Shown: positions 1 through 12,548 of the stretch, in pieces | How positions within the stretch are numbered: the first letter of the stretch is position 1 | Layout of the letters: every line of letters starts with the position of its first letter | From: Euborellia annulipes | Taxonomy: Eukaryota > Arthropoda > Insecta > Dermaptera > Anisolabididae | Direction of reading: 5' to 3' | Assembly: GCA_023213315.1 (NCBI GenBank) | Contig: JAKCPI010026206.1 | Location: 124,001 to 188,000 of the forward strand | DNA length: 64,000 bases | Program-made: the position numbers and the translations under genes | The notes under the pieces: generated by a model | What the model was told of the DNA's origin: nothing | Seen by the model: the letters and a program-made list of their open reading frames with translations, nothing else | Databases searched by the model: none

Positions 1-2760
1 ATAGGAGAAATTTTGATTATAAAGTGTTACCCCCACTTTTTTTAATCGGCCGCCATTTTGTAATTAATTCACCTACAAAGATGAGACATATCAAATATTG
101 CATTGTCACGGGAGTTACATATGTGTATAAAATTTCAAAGCTCTAGGTTAAGTAGAACTGGTCGTAATTTCAATCGCTAACTTTGTCGGACCGAACAATG
201 GAAATGTGATTAATTGGCCGCTAATCTGAATTTAATTAATTTTTAATTATTTTGAATAGCACATTTTGTAGAGTAAAGTCTATTTAACACCTCTGCCAAT
301 GCTCAAAACTCTAAATTAATTATAAATAGGAGAAATTTTGATTATAAAGAGTTCCCCCCACTTTTTTTGATCGGCCGCCATTTTGTAATTAATTCACCTA
401 CAAAGATGAGACATATCAAATATTGCATTGTCACGGGAGTTACATACGTGAATAAAATTTCAAAGCTCTAGGTTAACTAGAACTGGTCGTAATTTCAATC
501 CGCAACTTTGTCGGCCCAAACAATGGAAATTGATTAATTGGCCGCTAATCTGAATTTAATTAATTTTTAATTATTTTGAATAGCACATTTTGTAGAGTAA
601 AGTCTATTTAACACCTCTGCTAATGCTCAAAACTCTAACTTAATTATAAATAGGAGAAATTTTGATTATAAAGTTTTACCCCCACTTTTTTTAATCGGCC
701 GCCATTTTGTAATTAATTCACCTACAAAGATGAGACATATCAAATATTGCATTGTCACGGGAGTTACATATGTGTATAAAATTTCAAAGCTCTAGGTTAA
801 GTAGAACTGGTCGTAATTTCAATCGCTAACTTTGTCGGACCGAACAATGGAAATGTGATTAATTGGCCGCTAATCTGAATTTAATTAATTTTTAATTATT
901 TTGAATAGCACATTTTGTAGAGTAAAGTCTATTTAACACCTCTGCTAATGCTCAAAACTCTAAATTAATTATAAATAGGAGAAATTTTGATTATAAAACT
1001 TCCCCCCCACTTTTTTTAATCGGCCGCCATTTTGTAATTAATTCACCTACAAAGATGAGACATATCAAATATTGCATTGTCACGGGAGTTACATATGTGT
1101 ATAAAATTTCAAAGCTCTAGGTTAAGTAGAACTGGTCGTAATTTCAATCCGCAACTTTGTCGGCCCAAACAATGGAAATGTGATTAATTGGCCGCTAATC
1201 TGAATTTAATTAATTTTTAATTATTTTGAATAGCACATTTTGTAGAGTAAAGTCTATTTAACACCTCTGCTAATGCTCGAAACTCTAACTTAATTATAAA
1301 TAGGAGAAATTTTGATTATAAAGTTTTACCCCCACTTTTTTTAATCGGCCGCCATTTTGTAATTAATTCACCTACAAAGATGAGACATCAAATATTGCAT
1401 TGTCACGGGAGTTACATATGTGTATAAAATTTCAAAGCTCTAGGTTAAGTAGAACTAGTCGTAATTTCAATCGCTAACTTTGTCGGACCGAACAATGGAA
1501 ATGTGATTAATTGGCCGCTAATCTGAATTTAATTAATTTTTAATTATTTTGAATAGCACATTTTGTAGAGTAAAGTCTATTTAACACCTCTGCTAATGCT
1601 CAAAACTCTAAATTAATTATAAATAGGAGAAATTTTGATTATAAAACTTCCCCCCCACTTTTTTTGATCGGCCGCCATTTTGTAATTAATTCACCTACAA
1701 AGATGAGACATATCAAATATTGCATTGTCACGGGAGTTACATATGTGTATAAAATTTCAAAGCTCTAGGTTAAGTAGAACTAGTCGTAATTTCAATCGCT
1801 AACTTTGTCGGACCGAACAATGGAAATGTGATTAATTGGCCGCCATTTTGAATTTTTTGAATTTTTAATAATTTTGAATAGCACATTTTTTAGAGTAAAG
1901 TCTATTTAACACCTCTGCCAATGCTCAAAACTCTAACTTAATTATAAATAGGAGAAATTTTGATTATAATATTTTACCCCCACTTTTTTTGATCGGCCGC
2001 CATTTTGTAATTAATTCACCTACAAAGATGAGACACATCAAATATTGCATTGTCACGGGAGTTACATATGTGTATAAAATTTCAAAGCTCTAGGTTAAGG
2101 AGAACTAGTCGTAATTTCAATCGCTAACTTTGTCGGACCGAACAATGGAAATGTGATTAATTGGCCGCTAATCTGAATTTAATTAATTTTTAATTATTTT
2201 GAATAGCACATTTTGTAGAGTAAAGTCTATTTAACACCTCTGCTAATGCTCAAAACTCTAAATTAATTATAAATAGGAGAAATTTTGATTATAAAACTTC
2301 CCCCCACTTTTTTTAATCGGCCGCCATTTTGTAATTAATTCACCTACAAAGATGAGACATATCAAATATTGCATTGTCACGGGAGTTACATATGTGTATA
2401 AAATTTCAAAGCTCTAGGTTAAGTAGAACTAGTCGTAATTTCAATCGCTAACTTTGTCGGACCGAACAATGGAAATGTGATTAATTGGCCGCCATTTTGA
2501 ATTTTTTGAATTTTTAATAATTTTGAATAGCACATTTTTTAGAGTAAAATCTATTTAACACCTCTGCCAATGCTCAAAACTCTAACTTAATTATAAATAG
2601 GAGAAATTTTGATTATAATATTTTACCCCCACTTTTTTTGATCGGCCGCCATTTTGTAATTAATTCACCTACAAAGATGAGACACATCAAATATTGCATT
2701 GTCACGGGAGTTACATATGTGTATAAAATTTCAAAGCTCTAGCTTAAGTAGAAGTGGTCG
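1..2760. repeat. 325-bp satellite array, about 8.5 units
   Basis: A tandem array runs from the window edge. The start of the unit (ataggagaaattttg) recurs at 1, 326, 650, 975, 1300, 1623, 1948, 2273 and 2597, a period of 323-325 bp. Identity falls away at about 2740-2780. Units alternate in sequence: odd units start with a 'ttaccccc' variant and end 'ctaaatt', even units start with 'cttcccccc' and end 'ctaactt', so the array is dimeric at about 648 bp. Units 6 and 8 also share a 'gaattttttgaattttt' variant. No ORF or gene lies in it. The array probably continues beyond position 1. Confidence 0.97.
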
Positions 2761-2789
2761 AAATTTCGATTTGCAAATTTGTCGGAAAA

Positions 2790-3415
2790 ACAGGAAAGCA
2801 AGTTAATAAAAGCGTTGTAATAATAAAAAAGAGCAAAGAGTATATCTATGAAGGCATAGAGATTAGAAAAGAGAAAAGAAGCTACATGAAGACAATAATT
2901 TTTGATTAGGAATTTTAATATTAATAAAAATTTAATTAAATAATTAAAATACCACTATTATAATAAATAATAAAAAAATTAAATATAAAAATATATTTTT
3001 GAGGACAAGAATAAAATAATTTAACCTATCAAAACATACTCCTATAAAACAGTATATAGCCTATAATGCATAGACCTATATGTATAGGAGGTGTAATTTA
3101 AATAGTAAAAAAAAAATATATTTTCGGCCCCGAAAAAAAAGCACACCAACATCCCAAAAAGTTGTGTGCGTTTAGTCACACCATGAGTTAATATTAAAAA
3201 AAGAACGAATATCGAGGATGATTCAGCAAAAACTCATATCTTATGGTCTGTAAGAAACAAAGAACTAGTAATATCGAATGAACGAGATTCATATCAAAGG
3301 TCGTTCTGTAATGCATTGGATTAATATGATTTATTCACCGAGTAGAAAGAGAGAGAATATAATGAGTGCAAGTGAAATAGAGCATTTTTGTGGAAAACAA
3401 AAATAGAAATAAAAT
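2790..3415. other. AT-rich spacer without recognisable feature
   Basis: This stretch follows the satellite. It is AT-rich, with poly-A runs near 3108 and 3136. I see no gene, TIR or tRNA-like box in it. Confidence 0.5.
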
Positions 3416-3418
3416 AAG

Positions 3419-3674
3419 CCCTCGGGCTTGATGTAATTGGTAGCGTACCTGTCTACTATACATAGGGTCGCGGGTTCGGATCCCAGGCAGTCAGATGATT
3501 TTACTTAAACCATTTGGATACCAAATGGCTTAAATAAGAATGCCTGGACCCCCAATAATTATATTAACAAATAATGAGGATCGTTTAGTCTTATATGGCC
3601 AGAGTTGCCGAGAAGACTGTGTGTATGTGTGTGTGAATGTGAGTGTGAATGGGAAAAAAGTGTTTAAAAAAAAA
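3419..3674 (+). repeat. tRNA-derived SINE, near full length
   Basis: The copy begins 'ccctcgggcttg' and has a Pol III A-box-like stretch followed by a B box (gggttcggatcc). Next comes a perfect hairpin in which 'aagccatttgg'-type arms flank 'ata', then 'gcctggacccc', a 'ggcc-gagttgccgagaagac' body, a TG-rich stretch and an A-rich tail at 3663-3674. The same order of parts is found at 4461, 8763, 19347 (minus) and 58648, which defines a family of about 240-260 bp. Confidence 0.85.
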
Positions 3675-3689
3675 TCTGGTGTTACTGAA

Positions 3690-4303
3690 AAACATATAAC
3701 CAAGTATTTATTAATTTAAATAAGCGAAAAATGTAGGTACCGCCGGGATTTGCACCACGGATCTTGTCGATTTACGCTCAAGTAGACTGAAATCAGCGAT
3801 CTATCATAATTTAAATAAGCGAGTGCGTACTGTGGTCCAACAGTAGGGCGTGTTGAGCGTAAATCGACAAGATCCGTGGTGCAAATCCCGGCGGTACCTA
3901 CATTTTTCGCTTATTTAAATTAATAAATACTTGGTATATGTTTTTCATAATTACCTCATGGACCAACACATGATATATATAATTCTTTATTTATTAATTG
4001 CATAATTGAGTTAATTTCTCAAAACGTCCATCTAGATCGCGCCTCAGCAGCGGAGAAATCTGAACGCTTGATTTGAGCGGCGTTTCTCTAGTAGACTGAA
4101 ATCAGCGATCTATCATAATTTAAATAAGCGAGTGCGTACTGTGGTCCAACAGTAGGGCGTGTTGAGCGTAAATCGACAAGATCCGTGGTGCAAATCCCGG
4201 CGGTACCTACATTTTTCGCTTATTTAAATTAATAAATACTTGGTTATATGTTTTTCATAATTACCTCATGGACCAACACATGATATATATAATTCTTTAT
4301 TTA
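3690..4303. repeat. Inverted tRNA-like repeat plus 309-bp-offset direct duplication
   Basis: About 90 bp at 3690-3780 (ending with the tRNA-like 'gggatttgcacc' on the minus strand) are repeated inverted at 3848-3940. The segment 3781-3994 is then repeated in direct orientation at 4090-4303 with few changes. The B-box-like 'ggtgcaaatccc' suggests a tRNA-derived element. The direct copy looks recent. Confidence 0.75.
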
Positions 4304-4305
4304 TC

Positions 4306-4391
4306 TGGTGTTACTGTCGCACAGCGCACAACTTTCTCTTATCTTCGGTAATCGCAAGTTGTGTTCTGTGCTTGTCACACCAGATTTTTTG
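4306..4391. repeat. Hairpin cassette 'tctggtgt...acaccaga'
   Basis: The inverted ends are 'atctggtgt' and 'cacaccagat'. The inner arms 'cacaactttctctta' and 'gcaagttgtgttctgtg' flank 'tcttcggtaa'. The same cassette recurs at 4945-5033, 16390-16465, 37014-37060, 39666-39756 and 54695-54745, as part of a larger repeat family. Confidence 0.7.
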
Positions 4392-4460
4392 TGTCGACAT
4401 ATATTTAAATTCCGCCGATATATTAGAATTCAAGTGGTAAAATTTATAAGTAGGCCTATG

Positions 4461-4639
4461 CCCTCGGGGCTTGGTGTAGAGGTTAGCGTGCTAACCTCAT
4501 ATACCAAACGTCGCGGGTTCGGACCCCAGGCAGTCCGATGATTTTATTTAAGCCATTTGGATACCAAATGGCTTAAATAAGAATGCCTGGACCCCAAATA
4601 AATATATATTAATAAAAAAGTGTGTTAAAAAAAAAAAAA
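4461..4639 (+). repeat. tRNA-derived SINE, 3' shortened
   Basis: The head is well preserved (ccctcggggcttggtgta, B box ggttcggacccc), as are the 'ccatttggataccaaatgg' hairpin and 'gcctggacccc'. The body is deleted and joins directly to 'aaaaaagtgtgtt' and an A tail. Confidence 0.85.
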
Positions 4640-5640
4640 GTAGGCCTATGGGAAAATATTTATATTTTGTTACCATGGCAGCCATTTAGCCTATCTCTCC
4701 TATGAAGTACAAGAGTAAAGTGGTCTTCAGAAGATTTCAAAGGTAAAATGAGAATATACATTTTAAAGGGCATCTAAAAAATAAGTCATTTTTGAATTTT
4801 AATCAAAATCGATGGAGCGTATTTTGAGAAAATCGAAAAAAAACTGGAAAAACTACATCAGTAAAGTACTAGTACTTTTTGGCCGATTTTGATCAAAATC
4901 TTTTTTTCACGCCCTCGGTGGGTATCTAACTATAAATATAAAAATCTGGTGTGACTGGCGCACAGCACACAACTTTCTCTTACCTTCGGTAATCGAAAGT
5001 TGTGTTCTATGCTTGTCACACCAGATTTTTCGTGTCGACATATATTTAGTTTCCGCCAATATATTAGAATTCAAGATGTAAAATTTATAAACAGAAAAAT
5101 ATTTATATTTTGTTACCATGGCAACCATTTCTCCTATCTTTCCTATGAAGCACAAGAGTAAAGTGTGCTTCAAACAATTTTGAGGGAAAAATGAGAATAT
5201 ACATTTGAAAGAGCATCTAAAAAATAATTGATTTTTGAATTTTAATCAAAATCGTTAGAGCAAATTTTGAGAAAACCGAAAAAAACTGAAAAAGTACATC
5301 AGTAAAGTACTAGTACTGTTTGGCCGATTTTGATTAAAAGCTTATTTTTCCAATCCCGGGAGGTGTTTAACTTATATATAAAATTTCAGCTTCATAGCTC
5401 AATTCCTTCATGCTTAAAAGTGAACACACACACACACACACAGACCATGTCGCGAAAACCACTTTTTTGGATTCAGGGGACCTCAAAACGTGAAGATCCA
5501 TCAAAATCTCGACATCGAATTTTTGACATGAATCCAATACTTTCTCTCTATATATATTAACATATATGTATATAGAGATAAGAGAAAGTAAAAATTTAAC
5601 CTCTTTCATGCATTAAATCGAACACAGACACACACACACC
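4640..5640 (-). repeat. Copy of the abundant 'agtactagtacttt' repeat family
   Basis: The minus-strand copy reads from 'tatagagagaaagtatt' (about 5560) through 'gatgtcgagattttgatgg', 'ttgaggtcccctgaatcc', a TG microsatellite, 'agtactagtactttactg', 'tatattctcattttgcc', 'ccatggtaaca' and the 'tctggtgtgac' hairpin (4945-5033). Other copies lie at 13660-14210, 15410-15612, 16290-16470, 18780-18960, 25020-25210, 26200-26440, 32530-32670, 38480-39260, 54690-55260 and 62380-62960. No coding capacity is visible, so this is a non-autonomous element of unknown class. Confidence 0.75.
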
Positions 5641-5674
5641 GATTATGTCGCGAAAACAACTACGTATTTCAAAT

Positions 5675-6214
5675 CAGAGGCGTACCGAGACAGTTGGGGG
5701 CCTGGGGCGGCTCTAGAAGAGGGGGCCTTATATTTTTTTTTTGGGGGGGGCATGCTCATCTTTAAATATCCTTCTCCTCCATACACAAAAATATTTTTAA
5801 AATACCGTATATCCCTGAACCCCAAGGACCCCGGGGCCTCTCAAAGAGAAATTTTCATTAAATTTTGTTTTTTTTTATCCAAATTTTTCCGTTTTTACTT
5901 GAGCCCTGAGGGCCCCGGGGCCTTTCAAAGAGAAATTTTCATTAAATTTTGTTTTTACTTGAGCCCTGAGGGCCCCGGGGCCTCTCAAAGGGAAATTTTC
6001 ATTAAATTTTGTTTTTACTTGAGCCCTGAGGGCCCCGGGGCCTTTCAAAGAGAAATTTTCATTAAATTTTGTTTTACTTGAGCCCTGAGGGCCTCGGGGC
6101 CTCTCAATGAGAAATTTTCATTAAATTTTTTTTTTTATAAATATATGGGGGCCTATGCCGGCTCGGGGCCTGGGGCGGACTGCCCCCCTCGCCCCCCCCC
6201 TCGGTACGCCACTG
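5675..6214. mobile_element. hAT-type non-autonomous element, 540 bp, with 8-bp TSD
   Basis: The ends are 'cagaggcgtaccgag' and 'ctcggtacgccactg', near-perfect terminal inverted repeats. They are flanked by the 8-bp duplication 'tttcaaat' at 5667-5674 and 6215-6222. The inside holds about five copies of a 60-bp tandem repeat (5830-6130, 'gagccctgagggccccgggg'). The element sits about 110 bp upstream of the putative ADCY10 start codon. Its apparent ORF is a by-product of the tandem repeat. Confidence 0.92.
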
Positions 6215-6252
6215 TTTCAAATACATTGTTTTCGTTACTGCCCATCTCTGAG

Positions 6253-6260
6253 TATAAATA
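6253..6260 (+). promoter_or_regulatory. TATA-like motif upstream of ADCY10 exon 1
   Basis: TATAAATA lies about 70 bp before the putative start codon at 6324. In such AT-rich DNA this could be chance. Confidence 0.25.
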
Positions 6261-6323
6261 AATTAATCGAAGCCAATTAGATACTTTTAAAATTAAATTC
6301 TAAACATAAAGAAAGGAAAAAAA

Positions 6324-6667
6324 ATGGAGAAAGTAATTAATAAAGTAGAAAAAAAAGAAGGAAAGAGGACCTTGGGAAATGACATTATCACAAAAATATG
6401 GAACATTAAGGATTCCCGATACACCACCATGGAGGTTAGTAATTTTTTTAATGTTTAATTAACCTTTAAATGTGAATAAACATGTAATAATAATAATCAT
6501 ATTTCATTCATATTTCCCAATCAGCCAAGATCTGATCTATTAAATAAGTTTTTTTATTTTTATTTTAGGAATTAAGAAGTTCCATAGGATCCACTCCAGT
6601 AGGAGAAGTGAATACTCTAAAACAATTAGAGAAATTTATATCATATAGGTCTAAAGGATTAAACCCA
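6324..6667 (+). CDS. ADCY10: Putative ADCY10 exons 1-2 (N-terminal extension)
   Basis: Exon 1 is 6324-6434 (ATG to a gttagt donor, 37 codons, Lys-rich start MEKVINKVEKK). Exon 2 is 6569-6667 (after tattttag, 33 codons, ending before gtaagt). Both end in phase 0, and so does the acceptor of the first cyclase exon at 16734, so they can be joined. The 70 residues match no motif I know. They could instead be a separate small gene. If so, ADCY10 might start at the in-frame ATG at 16737. An intron of 10,066 bp follows. Confidence 0.5.
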
Positions 6668-9600
6668 GTAAGTATTTGAAAAAAACACCATGTACATTCA
6701 TTTTAGACACTTGAAATTTCTACATCGCATTAATCCAAATTTATTGGACTTCTGCGTGAACGATCCCTTCCTCATTAACCCAACTTGAGTGGTGGAAATG
6801 CAAGCAAGAGGCGTGAAACGAACATGTTCTAATGCGCGAAAAAAGTTTTCATTCACTTCCCTCTCTGTGTAAAGATCAAGTTTTGTTTCTCTTTTTTAAA
6901 GATATTTATTGATATACGGTATTGTTCTCTGAGAAGTATCGATAATCTAACCGAACAAAATGAATGGAAGTGTCAAAAGCCGTAAATCGTTGGTTCATTT
7001 TTGACTCCGACTTATCATATATTACTCAAGAGTACATAAGTCTTAAACAGACATAGATCATACAATCACAATATAATTGTCTTCGAGCATGTATCAATAA
7101 TACAATTGATTATTAACAATGTATTTGTCCATGAATATTTGACAAAGTAAATAGCTCCAAGTATCGGCTAAAGAGAGCCCAATGATTTAATTTAATTTAA
7201 TTAGCAATCTCTCAACAGAATTTCTTCCAATTACAGAGAGAGAAAAAAAATATATGGGTCATTCCATGCCAAATCGACAAATTTTTTTTCCTGACCCCCG
7301 CGGATTTCGCTGAAAATTTCCTATCTTTTTTCTACCCCTTAAAAGATATTTTTGAGAATTTTTTCAAATTTTTTTACCCAACTAAAAAAAAGTTATGAAT
7401 TTTTGAAAAAAAACTGCTCTTTTTTTTCAAATAACGATAACTTATTTTAAAATTAATATTTCGGAACCCCGCAAGGCTATAAAAATTTTGTTTTTAATGT
7501 AGTTTTCAGAAAAAAATACAAAAATTATTTCAGAAGCCCGGTATATGAAATATTTCAGTTTTTTTGAAAAAACCCTAATTTTAAATGGACCATTTTTTTT
7601 TTTAATTTTTTAACTCAAAATAAACTTCAACTAATTCTACAATTATCCCCCCTAATTTCAAGATGTGCCGACGAATGCTTCTATTTTTTTTTGGTTATAC
7701 TAAAAATTGTGTTTTTTTCAGTAAAGTACGAGACTGAAAAAAAAACAATTTTTAGTATGATGACTTAAAATTTTCGAATAAAATATCATTTTTCAACTTC
7801 TAAAGTTTCACGAGAAAGCTGAAAAAATTTCATAAAAAAGTTACGTAAAAAATAAACCAAATTTCAAAAAAAAAAATTTTATAACCAAAAAAAAAAAATA
7901 GAAGCAATCGTCGGCACATCTTGAAATTAGGGGGGATAATTGTAGAATTAGTTGAAGTTTATTTTGAGTTAAAAAAAATTAAAAAAAAAAATGGTCCATT
8001 TAAAATTAGGGTTTTTTTCAAAAAAACTGAAATGTTTCATATACCGGGCTTCTGAAATAATTTTTGTATTTTTTTCCGAAAACTACATTAAAAAACAAAA
8101 TTTTTATAGCCTCGCGGGGTTCCGAAATATCAATTTTAAAATAAGTTATCGTTATTTGAAAAAAAGAGCAGTTTTTTTTTCAAAAATCCATAACTTTTTT
8201 TTAGTTGGGTAAAAAAATTTGAAAAATTCTCAAAAATATCTTTTAAGGGGTAGAAAAAAGATTTTTTCAGCGAAATCCGCGGGGGTCAGGAAAAAAATTT
8301 GTCGATTTGGTATGGAATGACCCATATATACACAGGGGCGCCGGAACGAATTTGAATCAGGGGGGGGCAAAAATTTTTTTTTAGAAAATTAAAATAATTT
8401 AATATGTTCAAATAGTATAAAACAAAAACAAATCTACTATAAAACTTTAAAAATTTTAAATAAAATCACAATTTTAATAAAATTAAAATTTTTAAAAATT
8501 TGCTAGTGATTTTATCAAAAAATTTTTTAGACTCTATTTATACTATTTGAAGGAAATAAATATTTTTAACCATTAACCCCCTCTTGTTAATGCCTCCCCC
8601 CTTTAAGTAAATGCGAGCCTTCACCGCGAAATTACTCTCAAAATAATTTGAATACATTTATAAATAATTATTTTTATTTTTATTTTATTTTGAAATTATT
8701 TTATTTTAATTTTTAACCCTTAATCTTAATCCACCTATATTAAAGAAATTTGATTTAAAAATGCCCTCAGGCTTGGTGTAGTTGGTAGCGTGCCTACCTT
8801 CTATACCGAACGTCGAGGGTTCGGACCCCTGGCAGTCCGAAATGGACACCAAATGGCTTAAATTGAATGCCTGGACCCCCAATATGTGTATTATTATTTA
8901 ATAACGGTTATCGTATAAACTCTTATATGGCCTGAGTTGACGAAAAGACAGTGTGAATGTGTGTGAGAGTGTGAATGAGAAAAAAGGTGTTAAAAAGATA
9001 AAAAATAAAAAACTAATTTTTTTCAATGACACCTACACTCCCCTCCCCCTCCCCCTTATATTCTCCGTCTACCCTTAATTAAATACAAAATATTCAATTT
9101 CATATTCAAAAGAATCGTTTTTCGCAGTCAAATTATTTGTTTCTATCATTTTTTTTTTCAACGATAAAATGCATAATAATTACCTTTAATAAGACTCTCA
9201 AGAGGGTGTGCTGGTTGACGGCGAGGTCAGGGTGGGTTACACTATATTAATTATTCACTTTGATTCACTTTAAACACAAAAAAGATAGCAGCGCCTGCTT
9301 CCCGGCAACGCGCTCGACTCGACTGAAGGAGAGATTCGTCTCTCTTATCTCTTTGTATAGGAATAAAAAAATAGATGAAAATAACAATTCCCTTTTTATT
9401 AAAAGTAAAAAAATATATTTTTCTCTAATCTAACTGTATTTACAGCTCGAAAAGAATGTCAACAAGTCATTTGGAATATTCCAAGGCCTTTCTTAAATAA
9501 TCAACCCTTCATCCCCCCTATCAATGCTATTTTTTCAATCTTTTCTATTCATTTGGCTTCGATTTAACTAAAAAAAATTTAAAAAATATTTTTTTCAATT

Positions 9601-12510
9601 TTTCAACCCCTTATCAAATCCTAATAAATAAAATAATTAACAATGCTATCGCCTTCCGCGAGCTTCGCGTCTAGTCAGAAAGAAATTAAAACCCTGAAAA
9701 ACTTCCCTGGATCCGCCTTTGTGTTTTACAGATAGTATAATTTTCTAGAATGAGTCTTACTTCAAATCAGTGGTTTCCAAACTTTATGTTACAACGCCTC
9801 CCTTAAAAATATTTAATCTTATGACGCCCCCCCCCCTCCACACACATTTAATAAAATAATACAAAAACAAAAATTTTTAATACTAAAAAATATAAATTTA
9901 TATAAAAATATTTTCTTTATTTATTCATATTTATTATTTTAATTAAAAACTCCGTCCCAGAATCTTCTAAATTATTTTATTTATAAAACGAGCAATCATT
10001 TGGAAAATTGATCTTGGTGGCGAATATTCGCGCCTCCCCTTAGACTAGTCCGCGCCGCCTCACAGTTTGGAAAACGCTGGTCTCTATTGTGATTTTCCAC
10101 TTATTTTTAAGAAAGAGCAAGCAATATATCAAAACCGAAATGCTAATTTGTGGTAAATATCTTTAAATCTATAAGTTTTAATGAAAAAATGATTATTATA
10201 AAACCTCAAGAGAATTAAATTTGCTATGAAATGAGCTAAGATTCATTTTTCTACGATACTTTGTTTTCGTTTTATGAAGTAAAAACTGCGAATTTTTAGA
10301 TAAAATCGCACTTTTTCAAAATTTTAACCCCGATGAGGCACGGGCTAGCGTTATCCAATTTAGCTAAAACTTTGCCATTATCATTTTCTAGCCAAAAGAC
10401 AACTTTTAGGAGGTTCGGCCGAAAGAAATTAAAAAATTTTGTTTTTTGCGGCCACCCTAATATACATATATAAAAAAAAAAAAAAAATACAAACAGAATA
10501 AAAAATCAAGAAATAATTAAAATTATTAAACGCTGTCTTTCCTAGTATACTCCGAAACCGGTCACGTTTCTAATGATGATGGCACAGTGAATATATGCCG
10601 AAACTATGGCTGCAAACCTCTTCCTTACCATAATTAATTAAATATTGGAAGTTTTTATAGCTGGTTAATTGATGTACTAGAAGGAGAATAAAAAGAGAGA
10701 GCAGCTAATTATATTTTCGTTTATTTTTCTCTCAGTGCTGACGTTTCGGTCCTGTTTAGGGCCATCTTCAGGCGACATCTATATTAATTTACATATTTCA
10801 TCTTTAATTCTTTTACATAGCCTATATTAATTATATGTATATTGCTCTGAAAATGGCCCTAAACAGGACCGAAATGTCAGCACTGAAGGAAAAATAAACG
10901 AAAATATAATTAGCTGCTCTCTCTTTTCCTTCTACTACAAATATTAAAGTTTTAAAGAATATTATCGAGAAAATTATAAAACATTATATTGGCATTTTGT
11001 AAAAGGGAAATTATATTCGCTTAAAAATATGTTTTTCCCGAGTAAAAAATGATTAAAAATGATCGAGGGATCCACAGCAGGTCTACATAGGCTACATACA
11101 CAAAAATCCGAATTTTTTACAAAAATAGAAATTTGGGGTACTTAGGGGCCGAATTTCAAAAACCCCGAAATTACTTTTTAGGGGTTCATTTAGGGGGTCT
11201 TTTAGCGTAGAAAGCATATTGATATCTGATTTCAGTAAAAAGTTCTAAAAATCCGAATTTTTTACAAAAATGGCGATTTGGGGTACTTAAGGGCCGAATT
11301 TCAAAAAACCCTGAAAGAATGATTTTTGATTTTCATCTAAGGAAGGTTTTAGCGAAGAAAGCAAATTGATATCTCATTTCGGCTAAGAGTAATTAAAGAA
11401 ATAGTAAAATCAAAATTTTACCCAAAAATGTCGATTTGGGGGTCTTAAAATCCGCAGCAGGTCTACATAGTGAACCTTTAGAGACACAGGTATACACACG
11501 CCCGCACCAGGGACACACATTTTCTTCTGGTCTCTTTCTATTTACTGTGTATATCCCTGTGTGTCTTCAAGGTCCCCTATGCAGACCTGCTGCAGGCGTG
11601 AGGATCCCTAGATCATTTTAATCGGGTTGAGAAAGGAGGGGAGTCTTGTAAAAAATGAAATTTTCTTTCTTTCACCCCCTCTATCTGAATACTCCCCCTC
11701 CTGAGTTATTCGTGTCAGAACTGACACTTTGAGAAATAAAATAATATTAAGTTCCTTCTCATAGTTGGATAATTTTTTGCCATGAGCTGGATTTGAACAC
11801 GAGTTGTCTTTAAGTATTGTTTTATCCCTTTGGCTAAACGCTTTCTCTATAAATAAATAAACCAATATTAGGCTGCTGACGAAGGAGAGAAAATACCCGA
11901 TATCAACCTGCTAATTAAATTACCACAGCTAAGGAAGTATTTTTATTTAATTAAACTTCATTCATTACAAATTTCTTTCGTTAAATATTACACATGGAAA
12001 AATGGGGGAAAAACACTAAAAATAATTTCTCATTGCCAAGAACCTAGCTTACAACTATCATCATTAGCTATGATGTCTATTGACATAGGCCTATAGGCTT
12101 AAAAAAGCAAATAATTAATAATTAGCAAAAGATCAGACTAAAGATTAACAAAAACGTTAAAAAGACTCCACGCCATTTAAATAAATCCCGCATTCGAAGA
12201 AAATATTAAAAAAAACTTCTAACAAGCAACAGATTAAATAAATCCCCTTAGAGGTCTTCAAAATTGAGGATTTTTTTTTCCCCCAGGAAAAAAGAAAATC
12301 CTTAACGAAGGCTTCTGAATATGAGTGGGAACAAATTGGCCGGGAATTAATAATTCGTAGCCGGTTGTCGGTTGTCGATGGGAGAGGATAGAGGGGGGGA
12401 GGGGGGATGTTAGTTGGTTGGGGTTGTTTGGTGCTGGCTGGCTGGCTTCTTGGGCTCCGAGCACGTAACCCATTAGTGAACCACTTGGCATGCATGCTAT
12501 GTCTCTCCCT

Positions 12511-12548
<38 letters not shown>

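Noticed and set aside
1..2760. CRISPR-like array
   Set aside because: Whole 325-bp units repeat without unique spacers; it is a eukaryotic satellite.
5752..6081. 109-codon plus-strand ORF with LSPEGPGA repeats
   Set aside because: It is the translation of the 60-bp tandem repeat inside the hAT element at 5675-6214.
7991..8212. 73-codon ORF
   Set aside because: It lies wholly in an arm of the 1.08-kb palindrome.
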